Shown piece by piece: positions 36,659-47,382 of a stretch of 64,000 nt of DNA. The position numbers and the translations under genes are program-made. Numbering within the stretch: position 1 is the stretch's first letter; every line of letters starts with the position of its first letter. Source of the DNA: an uncultured Aquimarina sp. (lineage in GTDB: Bacteria; Bacteroidota; Bacteroidia; Flavobacteriales; Flavobacteriaceae); NCBI RefSeq assembly GCF_947496855.1, contig NZ_CANMED010000005.1, positions 62,001-126,000 of the forward strand, given 5' to 3'. The notes beneath the pieces were generated by a model, which was not told where the DNA came from, made no database searches, and worked only from the letters and a program-made list of their open reading frames with translations.

Positions 36659-38206
36659 TTAATACCCTGGATTTTGTGGTTCCAAGTTTGGATTCCTTGC
36701 TAACTCATCTGCTGGTAAAGGGAATAAATAATCTTGATTTGGATCAAAGTTTGCTTTTGCTCCTTCTAAACCTGAAGCACTAAACACCTCACTACCAAGT
36801 CTTCTTCTAGCGATATCATACCATCTTTTAAACTCGAATGCAAGTTCCCATTTACGTTCCTCTAAAATCACTGTTCTCAAATCATCTTGTGATAATCCAG
36901 AGATATCTGCAGGAAAATCAGCTCCATTACCACTTCTCGCTCTGGCTCTAACTCTATTTACATATTCGTGGGCTTCATTTGATCCTGGGCTTATTTCATT
37001 TAGTGCTTCAGCAGCAATTAATAATACCTCTGCATATCGCATCATCATGTAATTTGCTTCTGATCCTCTGCCGTTTCCAGTAGCAGTTGCTCCGATAGCA
37101 CGCGTATATTTTGCAATATGTGGACGATCTACACCTCGACCAGCACCGCTTTCTCGAAAAACAGTAAAAGGTCTTTCTTCTAGTGTTTGAACACCTGTAA
37201 CAGGATCGGTGATATTAAAGAGTCCTGTAGTATCTAAACTAACTTGTTTTCTGTAATCTCGACCATCCCAAGTATTGTATACCTCTAAAGAAGGTACCCC
37301 GACAGACCAACCCCCACCAAGACCATATTGTTGATCATCTCTAAGTCCTGTTAATGCTGCTTGATAATCTCTACCATCATCACCATTACTAGCTCCGATA
37401 AAATCCAATACAAAAATGGGTTCTAAAGAAGTATCTATTAGAGAAGAATCAAATAAATCTTGAAAATCTGATTCTAAGCCTAGATTATAAGTTCCTTCAT
37501 TGTCAATAACTCCTTTTGCTTCATCATAAGCTTTCTGATAATCACCTATAGTTAAATGTACTAATGCTAAATAAGAGTGCGCTGCGGATTTAGCAGGTAT
37601 AGATCTGGCTGCTTGGTTTTCTGGTAACCAGGTTTTAGCAAACTCAAAATCAGCAATAATATTTGCATACACATCAGCAGCTGGAGTTTTACTAATGGAA
37701 CTTGCTGCTTCCAAATCAGTTACTGGAGTATCTAAATATGGGATGTCTCCAAATTGTCTTACTAAATGAAAATATGCAAACCCTCTTGCAAAATAGGCTA
37801 GGGCAGTAACAGGGTTTTTTATTTCATCGGCTACATTTACTTCTTCTGCACCAGCAATTGCTTGATTAGCAGCAGCTATCATTTGATACGTTCTAAGCCA
37901 AAACCTATCAATCATTGCGTTATCAGTAGAAACATTGAATTCATCGTGTTCAATTCTTCTTGTTGCTGTTGTTGGGTCTCCAATAGCGACCATATCTCCG
38001 CGCAGCATTAATGCTAAAGACATTCTTCTTCCCCAAAAATTTTCATGGGTCATATGGCCATAAGCACCATTTGCTGCTGTTTGTATATCATTTATATTAT
38101 TAAAAAAACCATCTGGAGCTAATAGCCCTACTGGCTCTTCCTCTAAGTCAGAACATCCTATTATTGATACTCCTATCAATAAGAATAAATATTTATATTG
38201 TTTCAT
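36659..38206 (-). CDS. susD: SusD-like outer-membrane glycan-binding lipoprotein
   Basis: 515 residues. Lipoprotein signal (FLLIGVSIIGC, Cys about residue 18, then SDLEEEP). Typical SusD/RagB features: FFNNINDIQTAANGAYG near the N-terminus, TPR-like helices, and the C-terminal RYAEVLLIAAEALNEI, LRTVILEERKWELAFEFKRW and LFPLPADELARNPNLEPQNP. It forms the lid of the SusC transporter and captures oligosaccharides at the cell surface. It lies 22 bases downstream of susC. Confidence 0.95.
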   Translation of the reverse strand: MKQYKYLFLLIGVSIIGCSDLEEEPVGLLAPDGFFNNINDIQTAANGAYGHMTHENFWGRRMSLALMLRGDMVAIGDPTTATRRIEHDEFNVSTDNAMIDRFWLRTYQMIAAANQAIAGAEEVNVADEIKNPVTALAYFARGFAYFHLVRQFGDIPYLDTPVTDLEAASSISKTPAADVYANIIADFEFAKTWLPENQAARSIPAKSAAHSYLALVHLTIGDYQKAYDEAKGVIDNEGTYNLGLESDFQDLFDSSLIDTSLEPIFVLDFIGASNGDDGRDYQAALTGLRDDQQYGLGGGWSVGVPSLEVYNTWDGRDYRKQVSLDTTGLFNITDPVTGVQTLEERPFTVFRESGAGRGVDRPHIAKYTRAIGATATGNGRGSEANYMMMRYAEVLLIAAEALNEISPGSNEAHEYVNRVRARARSGNGADFPADISGLSQDDLRTVILEERKWELAFEFKRWYDIARRRLGSEVFSASGLEGAKANFDPNQDYLFPLPADELARNPNLEPQNPGY

Positions 38207-38228
38207 AATATATGCTTTAAATTATTGA

Positions 38229-41200
38229 TTAAAATTTTACACCAAGGCTAAAGTTCACAGATCTAACGGTTGGATAATTTCCAAAATCAAACCCATTAAA
38301 TGTGTTTTGACTTCCTGAACCACCTCCTCCTAAAAAATTCACTTCAGGATCTAATCCAGAGTAATCTGTAAAGGTTACTAAGTTTTGAGCACTTACAGAT
38401 ACTCTGATAGTATCCATACGCAACTTCTCAGTAATCTCTGATGGTAAACTGTAACCTAAAGCTATATTCTTTAATCTTATATAACTTCCATCTTCTACAA
38501 AACGAGAAGAGATTTGTTTTCCTCTAAGTTTAGCAGAAGGGATATCTGTATTTGTGTTTGTTGGTGTCCAGGCATTTAATACATCTGTAGTAGCATTAGA
38601 ATCTCCATTAAATAACTGTACATTGGTGAGATTCATTACATCACCACCATAAGCCCCTTGAAAAAAGATACTTAAATCAATGTTTTTATATGTAAAGGTG
38701 TTTGTGATACCTATTGTGAAATCTGGGTTTGGATCTCCTATTATTTGTTGATCATCGGTAGTAATTACACCATCTAAATTACCATCTTCATCCGCTAAAT
38801 CCGTGAATAATTGATCTCCTGCTTCACCACCTTCAAAAATAGCTGTTCCTTCTGGTAGATCACCACCTTGGTAAACACCTCTGTATTGATATCCCCAAAA
38901 AACACCAACAGCTTCACCTTCTCTTAAGATATGAGTACGGTCTATATTAAAATACCCTGGAGAAGCATCTTGAAATATATCCTCACCATTTAATAAGCTA
39001 ACAAATTCATTCTTATTTGTAGACCAATTAAAATCAGTAGTCCAGCTAAAATTCTCATTACTAATGTTTCTTGTGTTTAAGGTAATCTCAAATCCTTTGT
39101 TATTAATCTCTCCTACATTTCTTAAACTAGCTGCCGTTAGAAATCCTAAATATTCTGGTTGACTAGAATCTGCTATGATAAGATCTTTGGTATCGATGTT
39201 ATAGTAGTCTAATGAAAGAGAAACTTTATTAGAAAATAGCCCTAAATCTAAACCTAGATTGGTTTGATAAGAAGACTCCCATTTTAGATCTGGATTGGCA
39301 ACTTGATTTGGCGTTACATTAATTACAGTCTGTCCATTAATAGGAGTGAAGACGGAAGCAAAACTTGCTAATGATCCATACGCTACAATTGCTTGATTAC
39401 CGGTTACCCCATAACTAGCTCTTAGTTTTAGATTAGAAATAGTTTGACTGTCTTTTAAGAAATTTTCGTTTGATATTTTCCAACCAATGGCACCTGATGG
39501 GAAGATTGCATATTTTTCATTTTTAGCAAAATTTGATGATCCATCTCTTCTTACGGTAGCTGTTAGTAAATACTTGTCGTCATAATCAAAATTTAACCTA
39601 CCAAATTGAGATTGGATTTCTATTTCCGAAAAAGACGAGGTAGGTATTAATTGAGTAGAACCTGTTTGCAAAGCGTGATACGAAAAAGAATCCGAAGTAA
39701 ATCCTTCGGCTCCTGCAGAGAATCTATCTGTAGCATTTTTCTGATAAGAGTATCCCGCTAATAAGGTTAGATTTCCTTTTCCTATTTCTGCTTTATAGGT
39801 TAAATAATTCTCACTTAATATGCTTGTGCTTCTAGAATTTGTTATGGTTGCTCTTCCTCCTGTACCATCTCCAGCTGTAGTGATTAACGTTGAAGGACTA
39901 AAAGTTCCTTGCGTCCCATTAATAGTACTGAAACCAAATGTGGTTTTGAAAGTAAGATTTTCGAAAATATCATAATTAGCGTACAGATTTGCTCTATAAT
40001 TATCTGTTTTTGTTTCATCAATACTTTCAGTAGCAATTGCAAATGGATTATCGACATTATCACCTACCGAATTAATTGTATTTAAACCGTTAACATTCTG
40101 GATTCCAAGATCTGGTGTAAATCGAAAGAGTAATGAAACAACATCATCTCCGCCACCATTTACGGTAGCACCCGTTGATTGTGTAGGAACTCCATCTTTA
40201 TTTCCTCTACTACCAAAAAGATTAGCACCTAGCTTTAACTTATTTGTTACCTGCGCATCAATATTAGACAAGAAAGATATTCTTTCGAATTCAGAATTTA
40301 GAATAACACCTTCTTGCTTAAAATAGGTAGCAGAGGCATAAAAGTTTATTTTATCACTTCCTCCTGAAAAAGAAAACTGATGGTTTGCAGTGCTACCACT
40401 TTTGTATAACAAATCTTGCCAATCTGTATTGGCAGGTCCTTGAACGTACCCCGGATTGATAGTTTGCTGATATGCTGCAAATTCATTAGCGTTTAATAAA
40501 TCCAATCGATTCGCTGTATTTTGAATAGAATATGTGGTATTCACCTCAACAGATAATTTACCTTTTTTACCCTTTTTTGTAGTTACTAAAACAACACCAT
40601 TCGAACCTCTAGAACCATAAATAGCTGTAGCCGATGCATCTTTCAAAATCTCTATGGATTCAATATCATTTGCTTGTGGAAAAACACCTCCTACAAATCC
40701 ATCCACAACGATAAGTGGAGCACTGCTTGCATTAATAGAGGTATTTCCTCTGATTTTAACATTTATAGGAGCACCAGGTTCCCCACCATTATTAGATTGA
40801 ACCACCACACCTGCTGCACGACCCTGGAGGGCTTGTGCTGCATTTAACACTGGAAAAGCATTTAACTCTTCCGATTTTACTGAAGATACCGAACCTGTTA
40901 CATCACTTTTGCGCTGAGATCCATATCCTACAACAACGATTTCTTCTAATGCTTCAGAATCTTCTTCCATAGATACATTTAATGTAGTCTGCCCTGATAT
41001 GGTAATATTTTTTGTGATAAGGCCTATGTAAGAGAATTGTACCACATCCCCCGTATTTACATTTATGGTGTATTTCCCGTCAAAATCCGTTACTGAGCCC
41101 GAAGAAGTTCCTATAATAAGGACGCTAACACCTGGAATGGGTGTATTTGTTTCTATTGACGTTACAGTACCTGTTAACTCAATTTGCGCGAATAGCCCTG

Positions 41201-41270
41201 ACCCCAACATTAGTAATAAAATTGGAATACATTTCTTTAATACTTTTAAATATGTAAACTTTTTATCCAT
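38229..41270 (-). CDS. susC: SusC-like TonB-dependent transporter
   Basis: 1013 residues. Signal peptide to LFAQ (about residue 29), then a carboxypeptidase-regulatory-like domain (ELTGTVTSIETNTPIPGVSV, about 30-115), TonB-box-like EEIVVVGYG, plug domain (about 115-230, LIVVDGF, IYGSRGSNGVVLVTTKKGK), and a 22-strand barrel ending at LGVKF. It imports glycan oligomers with energy from TonB. It precedes susD, GH88 and GH2, and follows the hybrid regulator in the same orientation. A TAnnTTTG-type box lies about 130 bases upstream. Confidence 0.96.
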   Translation of the reverse strand: MDKKFTYLKVLKKCIPILLLMLGSGLFAQIELTGTVTSIETNTPIPGVSVLIIGTSSGSVTDFDGKYTINVNTGDVVQFSYIGLITKNITISGQTTLNVSMEEDSEALEEIVVVGYGSQRKSDVTGSVSSVKSEELNAFPVLNAAQALQGRAAGVVVQSNNGGEPGAPINVKIRGNTSINASSAPLIVVDGFVGGVFPQANDIESIEILKDASATAIYGSRGSNGVVLVTTKKGKKGKLSVEVNTTYSIQNTANRLDLLNANEFAAYQQTINPGYVQGPANTDWQDLLYKSGSTANHQFSFSGGSDKINFYASATYFKQEGVILNSEFERISFLSNIDAQVTNKLKLGANLFGSRGNKDGVPTQSTGATVNGGGDDVVSLLFRFTPDLGIQNVNGLNTINSVGDNVDNPFAIATESIDETKTDNYRANLYANYDIFENLTFKTTFGFSTINGTQGTFSPSTLITTAGDGTGGRATITNSRSTSILSENYLTYKAEIGKGNLTLLAGYSYQKNATDRFSAGAEGFTSDSFSYHALQTGSTQLIPTSSFSEIEIQSQFGRLNFDYDDKYLLTATVRRDGSSNFAKNEKYAIFPSGAIGWKISNENFLKDSQTISNLKLRASYGVTGNQAIVAYGSLASFASVFTPINGQTVINVTPNQVANPDLKWESSYQTNLGLDLGLFSNKVSLSLDYYNIDTKDLIIADSSQPEYLGFLTAASLRNVGEINNKGFEITLNTRNISNENFSWTTDFNWSTNKNEFVSLLNGEDIFQDASPGYFNIDRTHILREGEAVGVFWGYQYRGVYQGGDLPEGTAIFEGGEAGDQLFTDLADEDGNLDGVITTDDQQIIGDPNPDFTIGITNTFTYKNIDLSIFFQGAYGGDVMNLTNVQLFNGDSNATTDVLNAWTPTNTNTDIPSAKLRGKQISSRFVEDGSYIRLKNIALGYSLPSEITEKLRMDTIRVSVSAQNLVTFTDYSGLDPEVNFLGGGGSGSQNTFNGFDFGNYPTVRSVNFSLGVKF

Positions 41271-41400
41271 GAGTGATTGATTTATGTTAAGTGCATGTCT
41301 GTATTTAATACAGATATATAATCAGAAGACAAAAAAATACAATGCACAACGAAAAAAGAAGCTGTAAAAAAATATATCTGTTTTGTTTCCAATTCATACT

Positions 41401-41408
41401 CAAACCTA
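41401..41408 (-). promoter_or_regulatory. Candidate -7 promoter box for susC operon
   Basis: CAAACCTA on the plus strand reads TAGGTTTG leftward, a full match to TAnnTTTG. A possible -33 TTTG (plus CAAA 41433-41436) lies 24 bases further upstream, slightly more than usual. The implied leader is about 120 bases. Confidence 0.45.
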
Positions 41409-41510
41409 CTTAAAACACTATATCTAAAAGTTCAAAAAAGGGTATACTTATGTACTAAACGCTGATTACTAATGGATAAAAAGAGATATTCTTATAAAAA
41501 CCCTCTTTTT

Positions 41511-44500
41511 TTAAGAATAGAATTTTGATGCGTATTCTGAGGGGGTTTGATCAAAATGTTTTTTGAAACATTTAGTGAAATATTTTGGGTTTCGAAACCC
41601 AACTTTGTAGCAAACTTCTGAAATATTTATCTGACCTAATTCTAATAATTGAGATGCTCTTTTCATTCTTATAGAGTGAATAAATTCATTAGGTGTTAAA
41701 TTTGTCCATCCTTTAATTTTCGAAAATAACATGGTTCTACTTACTCCCAGTTCTGAGCTGAAGTATGGGATATCAAAAGACGTGTTGCTTATATTATCTT
41801 CCACGATGTTTACTGCTTTTTTCAACAGCTCTTCATCCATAGAAGTGACTGTAATATCTGTTGATTTAAAGTCATTGGATGAGAATTTTTGCTTTTGTTT
41901 TTGTATAGAAGAAAGTATATTTTTTATAGTTAATAAAAATTCTTTTACATTAAATGGTTTATTGATATAGGCGTCTGCTCCGGACTCCAAACCATCAAAT
42001 TTATATATTAATGAAGTTCTAGAGGTTAACAAAATAAAAGGAATGTGACTCGTTCTTATATCATTCTTAATTTTAGAACATAGTTCAGTCCCTTCCATTT
42101 TTGGCATAATAACATCACTTATAATCAGATCCGGTATTTTCTGTAATGCTTTTTTGAAAGCAACTTGTCCATTTTCAGCTTTAATTACCTGATAATAATC
42201 ATTAAGCATGTCGCTAATAAAATTCCTTAATTCATCATTATCTTCAGCAATCAGAATCAATGGTTTTTGATCATCCTTGTCCACCATTTCTAAGTCTAGA
42301 TCCTTACTTCTTCTAACCGAAGAGATTTGATTCTCATACTGACTGATATCATCACTTATTTTAAAATCTTTTATGATATCGGATTCGTTCAGATGTTCCT
42401 TTCCTGTTTTCAGTTTTACTCTAAAAATAGTTCCTTTATCTACGTTAGTGTCTACAACTTCTATAACTCCTTTATGCAGGTCAACTGCCTTCTTTGCTAT
42501 AGATAACCCAATACCACTTGCTTGATTAAATTGTTTCTGATAATCCTTATCTCCTGCTATTTCATAAAAACGATGAAACACCTTATCTACAAACTCTTTA
42601 TCGATACCTTTGCCATTATCCTGTATTTCTACTATTGCATTTTTTCCTTCCTGAAAAATTCTAATATTAATTTCTCCTCCTTCTGAGGTATATTTAAATG
42701 CGTTAGAAATTAGGTTGTAGAATACTCTTTCTAATTTATATCTATCAAAATATACTTGAACAATTTCTGAAGAAGCTTCGAATGTATAAGTGTAAGATCC
42801 TGCTTTTGCAAATTCGTTGAAGGACAGATAAATTTCTTTTAAATATTTAACTAAATTACCTTCTGCAACTTCGAGCTTTGAGTGCTTATTTTCAAATTTT
42901 CTGAAATCCAGCAATTGATTTATCAATTTCAGTAATTGATCGGCATTACGTTCTATAACCAATAAACGTTTATACATTTTATTACTCCCTTGATAATTTT
43001 CTATTAGTTGCTGTAGTGGTGCTATAATCAAAGCGAGGGGTGTTCTGAATTCGTGAGAGATATTAGTAAAAAACTCTAATTTAGAAAGGTTCATTTCTTC
43101 TTTTCTAATATTTTCTAGATGTTCTAAATCCAATTCATGCTTCAGTTTCGTTTTTGCTTTATTAATTTGGTTTAATCCAAACAACCCTAAAACTATCATT
43201 AAGACATATCCAGCAAAAGCAATCGGACTTTTCCAAGGAGCTGGTTTTAATGATATCTTTAATCGTTTTGGCTCATCATTCCAGAGATTATCATTGTTAG
43301 CTCCTTTTACTTCAAAAGTATAATTACCTGGTTTTTGTATTGCATAATTTACTTCCGTATTTTTTGTATACTGCCATTGATCATCCAACCCAACTAATCG
43401 ATATGCATATTGATTGTTTGATGGGTTAATAAAATTGGGCATAGCAAAACTAACCCCAAAAGAAGCCTGATCATGTAACAATGTTAATCTATCAGTATAT
43501 GAAATACTCTTTTTCAATACTTTATCATCTCCATATGCATCAATCTTCTTTCCTTGAACATTAAAATCCGTTAAAACTACTTGCGGTACGAAAGTGTTCT
43601 TTTTTATCTGATTAGGATTCAAAAAAGAGACTCCCGATGGACCACCAAAATAGAGATCTCCATTCTTAGCTTTTAAACATGCACTATTATTAAATTCATT
43701 ACTAATCAATCCATCTGTTTGATTATAAAGAATCGAAGTTTTTTTATCTGGGTTATATGCAACGATACCTTTGTTGGAGCTTATCCATATAACATTATCA
43801 TCATACTCTACAATACTAAAAACTGTACTAATTTTTGTTCCTACAACATTAAGTTTTAATCTATTAAACTTATTCCCATCAAACTTATAAATTCCATTTG
43901 CTTTGGTTCCAACATAGAGGGCTCCTCTTCTGTCCTCATATATACTTAAAATATCATCTCCCGACAGTTGCTCTTCATTAAAAAAGAAACGCTTTACTTC
44001 AATTATTTGTTCATTATTTAATCTATCTTTTCCTATATAATTGAGACCGTTTTGAGTACCAATCCATAAATTAGAGTCTTTATCGACAAGCAAAACTCTA
44101 ACTCTATCGTTAGAAAGTGATTTTTTATTTATACTATTATTATCTATAAATCTAAAGTCTTTACTTATTAAATTATATTGAATAAGACCTTTTCCAAAAG
44201 TCCCCAAGTACATAAAATGTTCGGATTTTTTAATTGTATATATTCCGATATCTTTCAGAAGTACTCGCAAATCTTTACTTAACAAGTTAGTAACAAATTT
44301 CTTAGAGTTTATATCGTATAAAGCTACTCCCGCATTATACGTTCCAATCCAAAGTTTTTGGTCATTGAGAAATAATGATTTTACACTAAGACTAGGGAGT
44401 TTCTCATCGGAAACTTTTTGAATATCAACAGATTGATCTTTCTTTAAATCTAATATACTAATACCTTTCCCTTCTGTACCGAAATAGATTTTACCGGAAT

Positions 44501-45617
44501 CATCCTGTATAATACTACTAACCACACCATATTCGATATCGGTATTGTTATTCTTTCTAAGCGATATAAAGTTAGAATTAGATTCATCCCAAATATTGAT
44601 TCCTCCATAATACGTTCCAAGCCAGGTTGAGCCCTTCCTATCGATAAAAATTGTTTTGATTGAATTCCTGCTAAGGCTCTTTAGGTTATTTTGTTGGTGT
44701 TTAATAGAAATAATAGAATCATCATTGTTTTTTATGCAAAGTCCATCATAGGTTGCAATCCATAGCACTCCACGATTATCTATAGATAAACTTCTAACAT
44801 CTTTATTAATTGTTTGATTTTTACTAGTCTTTTTTACGTGAATAAAAGTACCAGAAGTTAAGTCATAATAATTAAGACCCCCATATTTAGTTCCAATCCA
44901 CAACCTATTTTTATCATCTTCGACAATAGCCTGAATATAAGAATCACTTAAGTTATTTGATCTTTGGCTACTATAAAATCTTTCAAAACTAAAATTCTTC
45001 TCATTCTTGTTTTTAAGCTTATTCAAACCATTTGCAGTACCTATCCAAATATCTTTTTTCTTGTCTTCATATATACTTAAAACATAGTTATTAGAAAGAC
45101 TTGAAGCATTAGTGGGGTCATTTTTAATAGTAATGAATGAATCAGATTCTCTATTATATATCATAAGACCATTAGAAGAGCCGAACCAAAGTTCTCCGTT
45201 ATCCAACATTTTAATCGACCAGATGGTATTATCCGAAATACTTCCATTTTTACTAGAATGAAAATATGACTTAAACACATTAAGTTTCGGATCATATCTG
45301 TTTAAACCATTATATGTTCCAATCCAAATAAAACCTTCTTGATCCTCTTGTATTGATAAAATGTCATTATTACTAATTGAAGTAGAATCATTTAGTCTAT
45401 TCCTATACACAGTAAAATTATCTCCATCATATTTATTCAATCCATCTCTGGTTCCAATCCACATTCGCCCTAATCGATCCTGATGAATAGCAATTACTGA
45501 ACTTTGAGATAATCCATCGGAAGTAAATAAATGTAAAAATTTATTGTAAAAATTATCTTGAGCAATAGATGCGACAGAAATAAAAAATAAAAGTAATGCG
45601 TATATGTATTTCATCAA
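41511..45617 (-). CDS. Hybrid two-component system regulator (HTCS)
   Basis: 1368 residues, a single-chain sensor and transcription factor typical of PULs. Order: signal peptide (to IAQ20), periplasmic beta-propeller repeats (about 30-660, many WIGTxxGLN units such as MWIGTRDGLNKYD), Y_Y_Y domain (about 735-795), membrane helix (798-817), HisKA (ISHEFRTPLALI, H855), HATPase (QDNGKGIDKEF, GIGLSIAKKAV), receiver (ILIAEDND, phospho-acceptor D1168 in IISDVIMPKMEG), and an AraC-type HTH (about 1265-1368). Such regulators bind an oligosaccharide in the periplasm and activate susCD. It sits directly upstream of susC in the same orientation. The signature is complete, with no missing key residue seen. 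Confidence 0.95.
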   Translation of the reverse strand: MMKYIYALLLFFISVASIAQDNFYNKFLHLFTSDGLSQSSVIAIHQDRLGRMWIGTRDGLNKYDGDNFTVYRNRLNDSTSISNNDILSIQEDQEGFIWIGTYNGLNRYDPKLNVFKSYFHSSKNGSISDNTIWSIKMLDNGELWFGSSNGLMIYNRESDSFITIKNDPTNASSLSNNYVLSIYEDKKKDIWIGTANGLNKLKNKNEKNFSFERFYSSQRSNNLSDSYIQAIVEDDKNRLWIGTKYGGLNYYDLTSGTFIHVKKTSKNQTINKDVRSLSIDNRGVLWIATYDGLCIKNNDDSIISIKHQQNNLKSLSRNSIKTIFIDRKGSTWLGTYYGGINIWDESNSNFISLRKNNNTDIEYGVVSSIIQDDSGKIYFGTEGKGISILDLKKDQSVDIQKVSDEKLPSLSVKSLFLNDQKLWIGTYNAGVALYDINSKKFVTNLLSKDLRVLLKDIGIYTIKKSEHFMYLGTFGKGLIQYNLISKDFRFIDNNSINKKSLSNDRVRVLLVDKDSNLWIGTQNGLNYIGKDRLNNEQIIEVKRFFFNEEQLSGDDILSIYEDRRGALYVGTKANGIYKFDGNKFNRLKLNVVGTKISTVFSIVEYDDNVIWISSNKGIVAYNPDKKTSILYNQTDGLISNEFNNSACLKAKNGDLYFGGPSGVSFLNPNQIKKNTFVPQVVLTDFNVQGKKIDAYGDDKVLKKSISYTDRLTLLHDQASFGVSFAMPNFINPSNNQYAYRLVGLDDQWQYTKNTEVNYAIQKPGNYTFEVKGANNDNLWNDEPKRLKISLKPAPWKSPIAFAGYVLMIVLGLFGLNQINKAKTKLKHELDLEHLENIRKEEMNLSKLEFFTNISHEFRTPLALIIAPLQQLIENYQGSNKMYKRLLVIERNADQLLKLINQLLDFRKFENKHSKLEVAEGNLVKYLKEIYLSFNEFAKAGSYTYTFEASSEIVQVYFDRYKLERVFYNLISNAFKYTSEGGEINIRIFQEGKNAIVEIQDNGKGIDKEFVDKVFHRFYEIAGDKDYQKQFNQASGIGLSIAKKAVDLHKGVIEVVDTNVDKGTIFRVKLKTGKEHLNESDIIKDFKISDDISQYENQISSVRRSKDLDLEMVDKDDQKPLILIAEDNDELRNFISDMLNDYYQVIKAENGQVAFKKALQKIPDLIISDVIMPKMEGTELCSKIKNDIRTSHIPFILLTSRTSLIYKFDGLESGADAYINKPFNVKEFLLTIKNILSSIQKQKQKFSSNDFKSTDITVTSMDEELLKKAVNIVEDNISNTSFDIPYFSSELGVSRTMLFSKIKGWTNLTPNEFIHSIRMKRASQLLELGQINISEVCYKVGFRNPKYFTKCFKKHFDQTPSEYASKFYS

Positions 45618-45720
45618 TTCCCTTAGAATTTTCTCTTAATAACGTTAAGACCCTCCAAATTATTAAAAAAATGCTAATAATTTAACACTTAAAAACTAAT
45701 TCCTTTATTACCAGATTTTA

Positions 45721-47382
45721 TTAATTTTTCAATCTTCTATTAAGCTGATAGTTATATAATGAAGGAATTAATTTTATATCCTTATTTACGTAATCCACAT
45801 AAGCATTCGGATCGTAATTAATTGCTAGTTTTTTATTCCCCCAAACACCAATTAATCTAGCATTTGGTCCATCCTTCATACCACCCAACTTCATAAGTTT
45901 TTTATATTCTAAAGCATTCAAAAAATTTATTTTAATATTCCAAAAAGTACTGTACGATGCATGTGAAGGTTTCCAATACCCTGCTCCACCTCCAGCAAAA
46001 AGAGGGTATGAACTATCTCCTATAATGTCTAAATGAACAGTTATTAAATCAAATAAATTTTGATGATTTACTCCTGAATGCTGATCCAAAACTGGATTTT
46101 TAAAAACCTCACAATTATGATAAATACTTTTTGTAGAAAATGTATTAAAACTCAACGGATGCATCACATCATTATATACAGATAAGTTCTCAACTAAAAC
46201 ATTATGTACTCCTCCCATTTGTACCGTATAGTGACCTTTCTTTTTACCAGTAGTCATAACATCCTTAATAGTCACGTTAGCAATAGCTTCTGTTAATATG
46301 CCACTGTCAGAATTTTCTATAGTTACATTTTGAACCCAACTATTGAAGACTCTGGTTAGGTAAATACCATTATACCCTTGTTCTACGTGATGAGCAATCC
46401 GATTAGAAAAAGGAAAAGTAATTTTAAAATTTTGAATCCCCACTTCTTTTAAATGGTTCCATTCTATTATTCTTACCTTATATTCAGGAATAATATTTAT
46501 TAATAACGGAGACTTAATAATAACCTGATTCTTAATAATTTTTTCAATTTTTACCTGTTGACGAATTAACGGAAGATTGGGATAGTTCCAATGATGAGAC
46601 CCAATTTTTAAATTTTTATTATCTCCATATAGCTCTTGCAATATCTTACCATCTTTATCTTTTTTATTAAACCATTGTATTTCTACAACATCTCCTTTCT
46701 TTAACCCTAAATCTTCACGAACTTTAAACGAAATTGAACCACGTTTTCCGTTATCGATAGTTCCTAAAATCTTAGGTTCTTTATCATATTTTTTAAGATA
46801 CGATTTTACCCTAGCGCCAGAAATTCTAGTCCAAAACATACCACCTGACCAAGAATATTGAGAAAAAGGAAGAAAAATATTTTTATCTTCTTCTTTTTGA
46901 ATCTTATCTAGTTTAACCAGGTATTCTCTAAGTTCTTTTAAATCTTCTGGATCTTTTAAATACATCATTGGTCTTGGACAAAAAATTTCGGTTCCGTTAT
47001 TTTCTACTCCTTGACCATTAAGTATAATATTACTTCTTTCGAAATATAATACTTCACTTAAAATTATTCTTCCAGCAGGCAATTGAATTAACACTGATTC
47101 TTTTATCTGATGTGCCTTTTTGAAGACTCCTAATAAAGCTTTAGAATCATCTTTTCCATCATTCGCAACTACTCCAAAATCAGTTGCTTTTAACACAGTA
47201 ATATTACCTGGTATTGTTATCTCTTTTTCGCCAAACTGATATCCCGCATAACTATAATCAGGAATATAAGGTCCTTTATTATTTACTAAGTCAGGCAAAG
47301 AATATTTGTTCTGCGAAGAAATCTTAACAACCTGTAATAGTAATAAAAACAGGAAAAGAATATTTTTGTTATTTATTCCCAT
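45721..47382 (-). CDS. Secreted right-handed beta-helix protein, DUF4955-type, putative polysaccharide-acting enzyme
   Basis: 553 residues. Signal peptide (NILFLFLLLLQVVKISSQ), then a pectate-lyase-like parallel beta-helix beginning ITVLKATDFGVVANDGKDDS, the pectate_lyase_3-type start, with solenoid rungs (VQNVTIENSDSGILTEAIAN, VTIKDVMTTGK, HNVLVENLSVYNDVMHPLS). The end (FAGGGAGYWKPSHASYSTFW, ARLIGVWGNKKLAINYDPNA) matches my recollection of DUF4955. No catalytic residues can be assigned from sequence alone. As the only beta-helix in the susCD gene block, next to GH88, a lyase or hydrolase acting on a uronate polymer is plausible. It is read leftward just upstream of the HTCS, 103 bases away. 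Confidence 0.72.
   Translation of the reverse strand: MGINNKNILFLFLLLLQVVKISSQNKYSLPDLVNNKGPYIPDYSYAGYQFGEKEITIPGNITVLKATDFGVVANDGKDDSKALLGVFKKAHQIKESVLIQLPAGRIILSEVLYFERSNIILNGQGVENNGTEIFCPRPMMYLKDPEDLKELREYLVKLDKIQKEEDKNIFLPFSQYSWSGGMFWTRISGARVKSYLKKYDKEPKILGTIDNGKRGSISFKVREDLGLKKGDVVEIQWFNKKDKDGKILQELYGDNKNLKIGSHHWNYPNLPLIRQQVKIEKIIKNQVIIKSPLLINIIPEYKVRIIEWNHLKEVGIQNFKITFPFSNRIAHHVEQGYNGIYLTRVFNSWVQNVTIENSDSGILTEAIANVTIKDVMTTGKKKGHYTVQMGGVHNVLVENLSVYNDVMHPLSFNTFSTKSIYHNCEVFKNPVLDQHSGVNHQNLFDLITVHLDIIGDSSYPLFAGGGAGYWKPSHASYSTFWNIKINFLNALEYKKLMKLGGMKDGPNARLIGVWGNKKLAINYDPNAYVDYVNKDIKLIPSLYNYQLNRRLKN

Noticed and set aside
33014-47382. Ulvan-type utilization locus
   Set aside because: GH88 and GH2 also occur in ulvan loci, but no sulfatases or rhamnose genes are present in the window.
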